Positions 6,159 through 14,200 of a DNA stretch of 34,567 nt are shown piece by piece. Origin of the DNA: CAZNAQ01 sp964585585 (GTDB taxonomy: Bacteria > Patescibacteriota > Patescibacteriia > Patescibacteriales > JAGXOH01). The notes beneath the pieces are model-generated. The model saw only the letters and a list, made by a program, of their open reading frames with translations, did not search any database and had not been told where the DNA came from. Every line of letters begins with the position of its first letter. The stretch's first letter is position 1. The DNA lies in the NCBI GenBank assembly GCA_964585585.1, contig CAZPEL010000005.1, positions 1-34,567 of the forward strand, read 5' to 3'. The translations under genes were made by a program, and so were the position numbers.

Positions 6159-8687
6159 TTAAACCCAAGTTAGGCAGGCCACTCTGTCACCCTCTTGTTT
6201 TAATCTCATTAAACTCACGCCTTGCGTATCCCGGCCGGATTCGCTAACAGAGCTAAAGGGAAGGCGAATAACCTGACCTTTTTCCGACATGATTATCAGA
6301 TCTTTATCTTTCATTTTTTCCGGATTGACTACATAGGCATTAACCAAATTACCGGTTTTGCCGGTAACCTTGGCGGTCCTGATCCCGGTACCACCCCGGC
6401 CTTGCGGTTTGTAAAGACTTAAATTCGTTCTCTTGCCAAAACCGTTCTCCATTATGGTCAAAAGTTGGTATTTTTTGGCTCGGTCCGGCTTGACCACACC
6501 CATACCGACCACATAATCCTCTTTTCTTAATTTAACACCGTGAACTCCGCTGGCGGTTCGGCCCATAGGACGAACCTCGTCTTCTTCAAAGCGGATGGCC
6601 TGGCCGTTGGCGGTTATCAACTGAATATGGTCCTGGCCGGTGGTGGGCTTGGCCCAGATCAACCTGTCGCCGTCCCTCATTTTAATAGCTATCAGACCGG
6701 AACTGCGGACATTGGAGAAGGCCTCGATGTCCACTTTCTTGACCAAGCCCTTTTCAGTGGCAAAAAAGAGGTATTTGGCCTCATTGATCTTGTCCAAGGG
6801 TAAAACAGAAGTGATCTTTTCATTATTGTTGAGCTGGAGAAAATTAACAATAGCGGTTCCTTTGGCGGTTCGAGCGGCCTGAGGAATCTCGTGGGCCTTA
6901 AGCTGAAAAACCCGCCCTCGAGTGGTAAAGAAAAGCACATCGGAATGGGTCATGGTGGTGAACATAAATTCCACCATATCCTCTTCCTTGGTGGTCAGTC
7001 CCATAACTCCCTTGCCGCCCCGGGCCTGAACCTTGAAAGTATCCGGAGCTATCCTCTTGATATATCCGTCCCGGGTCATCATAACAATAGTCTCCTCATT
7101 CGGGACCAGATCCTCGGTGTTAAAATCCTTGACTCCTTTGGCTACTATTTGGGTTTTTCTCTTATCTCCGTATTTATCAATTAGATACTCCAGATCCTTT
7201 TTAATAAGATCCCGCATCTTGGTCCTGGATTTTAATATGGTCTCTAATTCCTTGATCAATTTTCTCTTTTCCTTAAGTTCGTCTTCGATCCTCTTTCTTT
7301 CCAAGTTGGCCAAATTCTGAAGTTTCATCTCCAAAATGGCCACCGCTTGCTGTTCAGTCAATTTGAACTTCTTCATCAAATTGTTCTTGGCTGTTTCCCG
7401 GTCCCGGGAACTCTTGATGATCTTAATGACCTCGTCAATATTCTTTAAAGCTATCATCAACCCCTCTAAAATATGGGCTCTGGCTCTGGCCTTGGCCAGA
7501 TCAAACTCCGTTCTTCGTCGGACCACTTCCTCGCGGTGCTTGATGTATTCCTCTAAAACCATTTTCAGGGTCAGCACCCGCGGCTGGATACCGTCAACCA
7601 AGGCAAGTATATTGATATTAAAAGTGGTCTGCAAAGGAGTCTGTTTATATAAACTGTTAAGGACTTTTTTGGGGTAAGCGTCCTTTTTTAGTTCAATAAA
7701 TATCCTAACCCCTTCTTTATCCGATTCATCCCTTAGATCTTTGATGCCTTGGATCTTTTTGTTCTTGACCAGGTCGGCTATTTTTTCCACCAAAGCGGCC
7801 TTATTCACTTGATAAGGAACCTCGGAGATGGCTATGGCATGTTTGCCGCCCTTGAGCTCCTCGATCTCCGCCCGGCCTCTCATAACCACGCCGCCTTTGC
7901 CGGTAGCATAGGCCTGGGCGATATCCTTTTTATTATAGATTATACCCCCGGTCGGAAAATCCGGTCCCTTGATGATCTCGGTCAACTCCTCGACCGAGGC
8001 CTCCGGATTATCTATCAAATGGATAATGGCATTGCTTAATTCGGTTAAATTATGAGGCGGAATATTGGTGGCCATACCTACGGCTATTCCCATAGTTCCG
8101 TTTAAGAGCAGTTGCGGCAATTTGGCCGGCAACACGGTCGGCTCTTTCTGGGATCCGTCAAAATTGGGGGTAAAATCCACGGTTTCCTTTTCTATGTCAT
8201 ACAAAAGCTCCTCGGCTATCGGGGCCAAGCGGGCCTCGGTGTACCTCATGGCAGCGGCACCGTCCCCGTCCATAGAGCCGAAATTACCTTGACCGGTCAC
8301 CAAGGGGTATCTCATGGAAAAAGTCTGGATCATTCGGACCATGGAATCATACACAGCCGAATCGCCATGCGGATGATACTTACCCAAAACTTCACCCACT
8401 ACAGTAGCTGATTTCTTGAACTTGGAATTGGACCGCAAGCCAATGCCCCACATGGCATACAAAACTCTCCGATGCACCGGCTTTAGGCCGTCCCGGACAT
8501 CGGGCAGGGCCCGCTGGACAATAACGCTCATAGCGTAATCCAGATAGGATCTGTTCATCTCCTCCACCAAGGGCTGACTGCGGACCAAGCCGTATTCGGT
8601 CTGTTCGTAGTCACCCTCTTTCTTTCGGGGATCGTTGTCCTCTTCTTCCTTGTCCTTATTATTCTTGTTACCGTCTTTTTTGGCCAT
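6159..8687 (-). CDS. gyrA: DNA gyrase subunit A
   Basis: 842-aa breakage-reunion subunit of gyrase, which introduces negative supercoils with GyrB. After a 35-residue charged N-terminal extension, the winged-helix/tower domain shows the quinolone-region helix HPHGDSAVYD (105-114, Ser110 and Asp114 matching E. coli Ser83 and Asp87) and the catalytic Tyr149 in AAMRYTEARL. The coiled coil lies around residues 390-520. The C-terminal beta-pinwheel begins near 530, and its GyrA box reads QARGGKG (554-560), with Ala in place of the usual Arg/Lys at position 2; having the box at all favours GyrA over ParC. It is the last gene of a run with the MBL-fold and single-TM genes; a hairpin at 8713-8739 lies just upstream. 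Confidence 0.97.
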   Translation of the reverse strand: MAKKDGNKNNKDKEEEDNDPRKKEGDYEQTEYGLVRSQPLVEEMNRSYLDYAMSVIVQRALPDVRDGLKPVHRRVLYAMWGIGLRSNSKFKKSATVVGEVLGKYHPHGDSAVYDSMVRMIQTFSMRYPLVTGQGNFGSMDGDGAAAMRYTEARLAPIAEELLYDIEKETVDFTPNFDGSQKEPTVLPAKLPQLLLNGTMGIAVGMATNIPPHNLTELSNAIIHLIDNPEASVEELTEIIKGPDFPTGGIIYNKKDIAQAYATGKGGVVMRGRAEIEELKGGKHAIAISEVPYQVNKAALVEKIADLVKNKKIQGIKDLRDESDKEGVRIFIELKKDAYPKKVLNSLYKQTPLQTTFNINILALVDGIQPRVLTLKMVLEEYIKHREEVVRRRTEFDLAKARARAHILEGLMIALKNIDEVIKIIKSSRDRETAKNNLMKKFKLTEQQAVAILEMKLQNLANLERKRIEDELKEKRKLIKELETILKSRTKMRDLIKKDLEYLIDKYGDKRKTQIVAKGVKDFNTEDLVPNEETIVMMTRDGYIKRIAPDTFKVQARGGKGVMGLTTKEEDMVEFMFTTMTHSDVLFFTTRGRVFQLKAHEIPQAARTAKGTAIVNFLQLNNNEKITSVLPLDKINEAKYLFFATEKGLVKKVDIEAFSNVRSSGLIAIKMRDGDRLIWAKPTTGQDHIQLITANGQAIRFEEDEVRPMGRTASGVHGVKLRKEDYVVGMGVVKPDRAKKYQLLTIMENGFGKRTNLSLYKPQGRGGTGIRTAKVTGKTGNLVNAYVVNPEKMKDKDLIIMSEKGQVIRLPFSSVSESGRDTQGVSLMRLKQEGDRVACLTWV

Positions 8688-8712
8688 ATAAAAAAATCTT
8701 ATTTTTATTGCT

Positions 8713-8739
8713 GATCCGGTTTTTTAGAAAAAACGGATC
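8713..8739 (-). terminator. Hairpin between the single-TM gene and gyrA (possible attenuator)
   Basis: GATCCGGTTTTTT (8713-8725) pairs with AAAAAACGGATC (8728-8739), with one bulged G. It abuts the stop codon of the upstream gene. It may reduce read-through into gyrA or be a processing or stability hairpin. Confidence 0.4.
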
Positions 8740-9116
8740 TATTCGAATTTTTTCTCCAAATTTTTCTTTAAAGCCCTGATAGTAGAGCTGGATATATCCT
8801 GTTCCCGCTCCGATTGATCCGAGCCCGAGTTGCCCTGACCGGAATCCGATCCCGAATCAGTGGCCACAGTTTTGAAACTTTTGACCTCCTTTTTTATATC
8901 ATCCATAGTACTGGAAAAATCCTGGGTGAACTCGCTGATCCCTTCCTGGTTCCGGGAGTTTGTCAGGCCGGTGTTCTGGAATGTTCGCTGAATATTGAAT
9001 ACCCACAATATTCCGATCAGGGTCATAAAAAATACGATACCGGCTCCCATTAAGAGCTTTTTATCCCTTTCCATTTTGTCCTGTTCCTTTGGAGATGTTT
9101 TTTTCTTCGGGGTCAT
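8739..9116 (-). CDS. Single-TM membrane protein, unknown
   Basis: 125 aa. A short, very basic cytoplasmic N-terminus (MTPKKKTSPKEQDK) is followed by one TM helix (about residues 21-42, LLMGAGIVFFMTLIGILWVF). The rest is an extracytoplasmic tail with a predicted helical stretch (FTQDFSSTMDDIKKEVKSF), a Ser/Gly/Asp-rich linker, and a basic C-terminal helix. It starts 5 nt after the MBL-fold gene and precedes gyrA by 51 nt, so it is most likely cotranscribed. No family recognised; the same general design is common among short CPR membrane proteins. Confidence 0.75.
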   Translation of the reverse strand: MTPKKKTSPKEQDKMERDKKLLMGAGIVFFMTLIGILWVFNIQRTFQNTGLTNSRNQEGISEFTQDFSSTMDDIKKEVKSFKTVATDSGSDSGQGNSGSDQSEREQDISSSTIRALKKNLEKKFE

Positions 9117-9121
9117 AGAAA

Positions 9122-9766
9122 TTAAAAATTAAAGACGACCAACTCCATATTTTCTTGGGGTAATTCCTTTTTGGATATCTTTAATTTATCTTCATAAGTG
9201 GGATTTATACCCAACTGTTTTACAAACTCATCCACTCCGGCCAAGTCCACTTTCAAGCCCTTAACCTGGTAATGCATGGGTATGACCATTCGGGGTTCGA
9301 CCTGAGAGACCACCTCCACCGCTTTTTTGGCGTCCAAGGTGTAAGTTCCGCCTACCGGGATCATCAGGATGTCGGTCCCGACCAGGGATTCCAATTGCTT
9401 GTTCTCCAGAACATGGCCCAGGTCGCCCAAATGCACTATGGAAACATCATCCATTTCTATCCTATATATGATATTCTTACCTCTTTCCTCCCCCTGCTTG
9501 TCGTCATGAAAGGAATCCACTCCCTGGATTATCACACCCTTGATATCATACTCTCCGGTAGTATCTATAACCACCGATTCCCCTCTAAGAGACCCGGTAT
9601 TGTTATGATCAAAATGGTCATGGCTGACCGTGATGATATCAGCTTCAAAATTAGGAACTTTTAAACCCAGAGATTTGTCAAACGGATCGGTTACTACGGT
9701 AATGCCGTCCGGTCCGGTCTTGTCTTGAATGCGAAAACAAGATTGTCCCCACCAAGTAATAAACAT
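9122..9766 (-). CDS. MBL-fold (UlaG-like) metal-dependent hydrolase
   Basis: 214-aa protein of the metallo-beta-lactamase superfamily, closest in pattern to the short UlaG/YfnR-like branch that starts with WWGQSCF. The metal-binding motif is SHDHFDHNN (48-56: His49, His51, Asp53, His54). A further ligand set is in HLGDLGH (about 117-123) and a C-terminal His in IPMHYQ (about 161-166). Other branch signs are VVTDPF near 24 and ILMIPVGGTYTLDAKKA near 135. The substrate is unknown; members include lactonases and phosphodiesterases. It is the first gene of the run leading to gyrA and has its own promoter (9824-9852). Confidence 0.92.
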   Translation of the reverse strand: MFITWWGQSCFRIQDKTGPDGITVVTDPFDKSLGLKVPNFEADIITVSHDHFDHNNTGSLRGESVVIDTTGEYDIKGVIIQGVDSFHDDKQGEERGKNIIYRIEMDDVSIVHLGDLGHVLENKQLESLVGTDILMIPVGGTYTLDAKKAVEVVSQVEPRMVIPMHYQVKGLKVDLAGVDEFVKQLGINPTYEDKLKISKKELPQENMELVVFNF

Positions 9767-9794
9767 AAAAAACGGTTATTTTTTAAACAAACAA

Positions 9795-9825
9795 CTAAAA
9801 ATAGGTGGTTAACACCTATTTTTAG
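9795..9825. terminator. Perfect 13-bp hairpin between the 1430-aa gene and the MBL-fold gene
   Basis: CTAAAAATAGGTG (9795-9807) and CACCTATTTTTAG (9813-9825) around GTTAA. It can terminate transcription of the large gene ending at 9891, but it also covers the start region of the downstream promoter and could act as an operator. Confidence 0.65.
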
Positions 9826-9852
9826 TTTAGCAAAACTAAGGGTTTTAGTCAA
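9824..9852 (-). promoter_or_regulatory. Promoter of the MBL-fold/TM/gyrA run
   Basis: Minus strand: TTGACT (9847-9852), 17-bp spacer, TAAACT (9824-9829). The -10 overlaps the edge of the 9795-9825 inverted repeat, and the predicted start (about 9817) falls inside its arm. Confidence 0.6.
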
Positions 9853-9890
9853 TTTAAAAATCGAGCTTTTACTCCCGGAATAAGCCACTT

Positions 9891-12800
9891 TTAGCTCCCG
9901 TTTCCACGCTTAAGCAGGCCTTCTTTTAGTATGTCTTTCCCATAAAATTCTTTAAAACTATTGACCTTCTGTTTTAAATTAAATTCCATGGTTTCATAGG
10001 CCTGGCTCTCGGTGGTCCCCGCCTGCTCCAGGTCCTCGAGTATTTTGTAGCAAGCCAAAATCTTCCTTAATTTCCCTTTTATAAAAGAATCGTTGTGATA
10101 GAGCTTTACGGCCTCCGGATTACTGGTATCTATCAGGGCCATTGGTTGCGAATTCTCTAAATTGTATCTTATCTTCCAAATTTGGCCTTCATCATTATAC
10201 TCAAATTTTAGACCCGTGACCTCGCCGGGAATTTCTTCCGAGGACACCTGCTTCTCCGAAGTTTCGGGTTCGGCCTCGCTGGCCTCGACCGATGCTTCTT
10301 TACTCTCTCCGGCAGACTCCGCACTCGCCTGGCCCCGGACCTCCTCCGGTTCAGTGGTAGAAGTTTCCGGATTCTCCGGATCCTTACCTTTCTCGGCGGA
10401 TAAATTCTTTAATTCTTCCCGCTGTTGCTGGTTTAAAACCCGCGGCCGGCCTTCACCGCCGCCTTTTTCAGTTCTATACCCCTCTCTTACTTCATCCTCG
10501 GGTAAATCTTCCAAAAAACTTTTTTCTTCTCGAGATAAGACCTGGGGTTCTTCCGCAGACTCGGAGTCACCGGAAAAATATTCATTGATATTATTGTTTA
10601 TCTTGTCCAGGGTGCCTTTGGAGATATCCCCTTCTTTGCCCCAAAGCAGAGGGCCGTCAGAAGATATTTTCCCTCCTTGCCAATCTATGGTTATCTCCCA
10701 ATCCGAGTCCGGCCCCCAGTTCTCGTGCGGTAATAATATCTCGGTGCCTCCGGAGGAATGACTCACTACTACCTCTGGCAGATCAAAATGGCCGATAACA
10801 TCATAAAACAAAAACCGGGCGCTTTTTTCCGCCCCTTGGGCGTCGGGACTGAATTTAATGGAGGCCAACTCTCTTAAATAACGATCTCCTTCGCTTCCCT
10901 GGAAACTGTCATAATTTATTTGACCCAAGAAATCCTGTAATTTATGATAATCTTCCAAGGTGTGGCTGAATAAACCCTGTAATCTGGTGTTCTTGGTCTC
11001 GTCTATAAAATCAAATATCTGCCCGGCCTCATTCCAAGACATTTTATTCTCGGTCAACTCGGCCAAAAATCTTAATTTTTCTTTTTCCACCACGGACAGA
11101 CCATTCTCAAAATCAACACCCAAACTCTTCAAGGCCTTAACATCGGATGGATTTCGGGGATCAATATAATTTTTGGTGATCTCGGCCGCTTCCGCAGTGG
11201 CTCGGGTGGTTCTTATTTCCTCCTTGACGGAAGCCAAAGAGGTTTCCCGGTCAAACTTTCCGGATAATTGTTTTTCCCCGGCCCGGGTTTGCCAATTGTT
11301 GTTCTCGTCCACTATTACTTCATACTCCTCTCCGTTCACTTCCACTGTGGTCGAAAGTTTTCTTCCCCCCAATTCATCACTACCAAAATCCACCTTTTCC
11401 GGGTCCAAACCCAACTCCTTTGCCTTGTGGTCGGCCCAATTCTCCCTAAGCTCTCCTTCGCCCACAGCCTTGGCTTCAAGCTTACTACTTCCTTTCTCTA
11501 CATATATGTCCCCGGTCTCGGAATTGATATGAACTTCATTGCCTTCATATATCAAATTCTTGAGATCATTGCCATCGCCCATTTTTAAATTAGAAATAGA
11601 CATTTTGTTTACGGCCTGCTCCAGTAATTTCTCCCTGTTCTCTTTGGTAATATCTTCATGGTCCGGATAATAATTATCAATAAAGGCGTCCTTGGTTTCA
11701 ACGGAAACATTATCACCGCTCAATAATTTTTTACTGATACTGGTAATATTATCCCCTTGTTCCACGGTTTGAGCCAAAGAATTGATCCGACCCACTTCTT
11801 CCCGCAAACCGGATAAATTCTCGTTTTTAATAAAATTTATCACCTTATCAGAGATATTCCGGGGATCTAAATTGTCCAATACTTGCCCAAAACTCTTTTT
11901 ACTGGCATCTGAAAGGTCCAACAATTCCTTTTTGACCGACAAAGAAAAGTTGGAATCAAGGACCCGGATATCCTGCTCCGAAATGGCCCCGCTTTGCAAA
12001 ACCTTCTCCACCAACTTCGGGTTTGCTTGGGCTAACTTGCTCACGGCTCCGGGAAATTCTTCCAAAGAACCGGCCAGATCCGAATCATTTAAAATGGTCT
12101 TTTTAAAACCTTTATCCAGATCGGATTCACCCAGCCGGATCTCCCAATCAGCAACCTCTTTATTCTCAGCTATTTTGTTTATTATATCCGGATCTTTTAT
12201 GGATGAATTCTTTAATTTTTCAAAATCGCCTGATTTTAAATTCCATACTTGCTTGTTCAAATCGGAATCCTTTGCCTCTTCACCGATAAAAATTTTCTTT
12301 TCCTGATTCGGTTTTGCCTTCTCTTGAGATTTTTCAGTTTTTTCTGGCGCCTCTTTTTGTTGGGATTGCTTAGGGGTGGTTTCCCGGCTATCGGAATCTT
12401 TGGGTGAGGTTTGTTCCGGAGCTTTTTGTTCCGTTTCCGGCGCCACTTCTTCTCCGCCTTCCCCCCAACCCATATAATCGGCGAATTTTCCGCCCAGCCA
12501 TTGACCGGCGAAAGCGAAACCGGCGGAAGTAGCCGCGCTTTGCAAAGCTTTGTTCCGAGCGTATTTTTTTCTGTTTTCTTCCACCGTTTTTTCTAAGTTG
12601 CCGGCATATTCTTCCACCACCTTTTTATCCTCTTGATACTCCGAAGCCAATTTATCAGAATATAAATAATTATGCCGGGCCTGACAGGCCTGTGCCTGCC
12701 CCAATTCCTGGACCAGACTATATTGATTATAAAAACGGCTGTCATCTTGGCCGAAATCAATCTCTCCTTGATTTATTTTATATTCGATCTCTTCCAAGTG

Positions 12801-14183
12801 ATGTTGGAGTGATTTTACGGCCTCTTGTTTTTGCTTATCACCGGACTCCTCTGATTCCAATATATCCTTTAAATCCTGTAAACTTTCGGAGTAATAATCC
12901 CAATCCACCACATCTTTTTTCGTGCCTACTTTCTGCTCCATGTGGTATTGGTATTCATCTTTTTCCGAACCGCCTTTTCGGGCCGATTTGTCCTGATTTG
13001 CCAATTCCTCCTGGGTTCTTTGCCATCCCCGGACACCCCCGATCCCGGCGGCCCCCAAAGGAGCTCCGAAAGCGGCCAAAGAACTACCCACGGCACCCAA
13101 AAGGGCGGTAGCTCCGCTACGGGCAATAAAACCTCCGCCCAAAAACAGGCCTTTTTCCGTAAGGATATCCTTGAAGGAATTCTTCCATGCTTTTTGATTT
13201 TCAATATTTTCCAAGGCCTTTTCCGCCTCGGGGTCGTTATTTAAAAGTTGATTGGCATAAGTTTGAAATTCAACCCGATTCATCTCTAAGCCGGCCTCTT
13301 GCTCTCCTTGAAGTTCTTTTTTTATGTTCAAAGCTTCTTGTTTGGCTTTTTCGTATTGTTCTTGGATCTTTTCAAATTTATTCCTTTTGGTTTTGGAGTT
13401 CGAATGCTTCCATTCTTCCGGGATTCGGGCGAATTCATTGGCTATGTTATTAAATTTATTTAATTTCTCATACTGTCTGGGGTCCAAACCCTCTTCCATT
13501 GACAAAAATTTAATATTCAAATTTCCATTGTTCTCCTCCACTTCCGGACCGAACTCCTCCAAGCCGTCCACCAACTGCCTCAAAGTTTGTTCATGGGTCC
13601 TCATGCCGCCATATAATATTTGCTCTCCCTTATCTTCCTGTAATTTGCCCAACTGATAATGCTTGGTTATTCCCTTCCAAAGTTTGCCCAAAAATTTAGA
13701 GGTCTTGATATCCTGCTTGAATTCCTCGCTGGCCTCGTCCTCGATCCGGCCCAAAGTCAATTGCTTCAAATTCTCCAGAACCAAAAGCTGCTGCCCCTCG
13801 GACAGATCAACAAAACCGTCCAGATCTTCCAGCTGATCCCGCTTGATATTCATCTCGGACTTGAATCTTTCCGCCACTTTTTTTGAAACCTCTTTTTCCT
13901 CTTCTTTTTCTTGTTCTTGGACTTCTTCTGTCTCCGCTTTTTCCTGTGAAAATTCTTCTTGCGGTCCCTGGCTCTCCGGAGACTCGAGTTCTTTCTCTTT
14001 TTGTTCGCTTTGTGACTGGTTATCTTTTTCTTGTTCTTTTTCACCCTGTTTTTCCTTCCAGGAATCCTCAGGTCGCTCCACTCCTTCTTTATCAAAAGCA
14101 TCCTCGCCCATCATGCCTTTAACCAAACTCTCCGCGTCTTCTTCCGCGGAATTTTGTTTGTGCGGATTTTCAAAATCCGACAT
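9891..14183 (-). CDS. Giant 1430-aa acidic protein with LysM-like segment, unknown
   Basis: No signal peptide. Residues 1-105 are a disordered Glu/Gln/Lys/Ser-rich tail. Residues 105-345 are helical and partly coiled-coil. Two glycine/alanine-rich hydrophobic stretches (about 346-384, with LLGAVGSSLAAFGAPLGAAG, and about 548-572) could be membrane-inserted. A disordered linker (575-630) follows. Residues 804-886 look like a split LysM: TVEQGDNITSISKKLL (806-821) resembles the LysM start and LIYEGNEVHIN (877-887) its end, with a helical insert between. A mixed alpha/beta region runs to about 1225, then an acidic linker and a helical C-terminal domain (about 1345-1430). The gene starts 17 nt after ftsK, so the two are cotranscribed. 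I know no function; envelope or division-linked structural roles are only guesses. Confidence 0.85.
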   Translation of the reverse strand: MSDFENPHKQNSAEEDAESLVKGMMGEDAFDKEGVERPEDSWKEKQGEKEQEKDNQSQSEQKEKELESPESQGPQEEFSQEKAETEEVQEQEKEEEKEVSKKVAERFKSEMNIKRDQLEDLDGFVDLSEGQQLLVLENLKQLTLGRIEDEASEEFKQDIKTSKFLGKLWKGITKHYQLGKLQEDKGEQILYGGMRTHEQTLRQLVDGLEEFGPEVEENNGNLNIKFLSMEEGLDPRQYEKLNKFNNIANEFARIPEEWKHSNSKTKRNKFEKIQEQYEKAKQEALNIKKELQGEQEAGLEMNRVEFQTYANQLLNNDPEAEKALENIENQKAWKNSFKDILTEKGLFLGGGFIARSGATALLGAVGSSLAAFGAPLGAAGIGGVRGWQRTQEELANQDKSARKGGSEKDEYQYHMEQKVGTKKDVVDWDYYSESLQDLKDILESEESGDKQKQEAVKSLQHHLEEIEYKINQGEIDFGQDDSRFYNQYSLVQELGQAQACQARHNYLYSDKLASEYQEDKKVVEEYAGNLEKTVEENRKKYARNKALQSAATSAGFAFAGQWLGGKFADYMGWGEGGEEVAPETEQKAPEQTSPKDSDSRETTPKQSQQKEAPEKTEKSQEKAKPNQEKKIFIGEEAKDSDLNKQVWNLKSGDFEKLKNSSIKDPDIINKIAENKEVADWEIRLGESDLDKGFKKTILNDSDLAGSLEEFPGAVSKLAQANPKLVEKVLQSGAISEQDIRVLDSNFSLSVKKELLDLSDASKKSFGQVLDNLDPRNISDKVINFIKNENLSGLREEVGRINSLAQTVEQGDNITSISKKLLSGDNVSVETKDAFIDNYYPDHEDITKENREKLLEQAVNKMSISNLKMGDGNDLKNLIYEGNEVHINSETGDIYVEKGSSKLEAKAVGEGELRENWADHKAKELGLDPEKVDFGSDELGGRKLSTTVEVNGEEYEVIVDENNNWQTRAGEKQLSGKFDRETSLASVKEEIRTTRATAEAAEITKNYIDPRNPSDVKALKSLGVDFENGLSVVEKEKLRFLAELTENKMSWNEAGQIFDFIDETKNTRLQGLFSHTLEDYHKLQDFLGQINYDSFQGSEGDRYLRELASIKFSPDAQGAEKSARFLFYDVIGHFDLPEVVVSHSSGGTEILLPHENWGPDSDWEITIDWQGGKISSDGPLLWGKEGDISKGTLDKINNNINEYFSGDSESAEEPQVLSREEKSFLEDLPEDEVREGYRTEKGGGEGRPRVLNQQQREELKNLSAEKGKDPENPETSTTEPEEVRGQASAESAGESKEASVEASEAEPETSEKQVSSEEIPGEVTGLKFEYNDEGQIWKIRYNLENSQPMALIDTSNPEAVKLYHNDSFIKGKLRKILACYKILEDLEQAGTTESQAYETMEFNLKQKVNSFKEFYGKDILKEGLLKRGNGS

Positions 14184-14200
14184 AATTTTATATTTAATGC

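Noticed and set aside
10162..10761. 199-aa plus-strand ORF
   Set aside because: Antisense shadow of the acidic C-terminal region of the 1430-aa gene; no start signals or recognisable domain.
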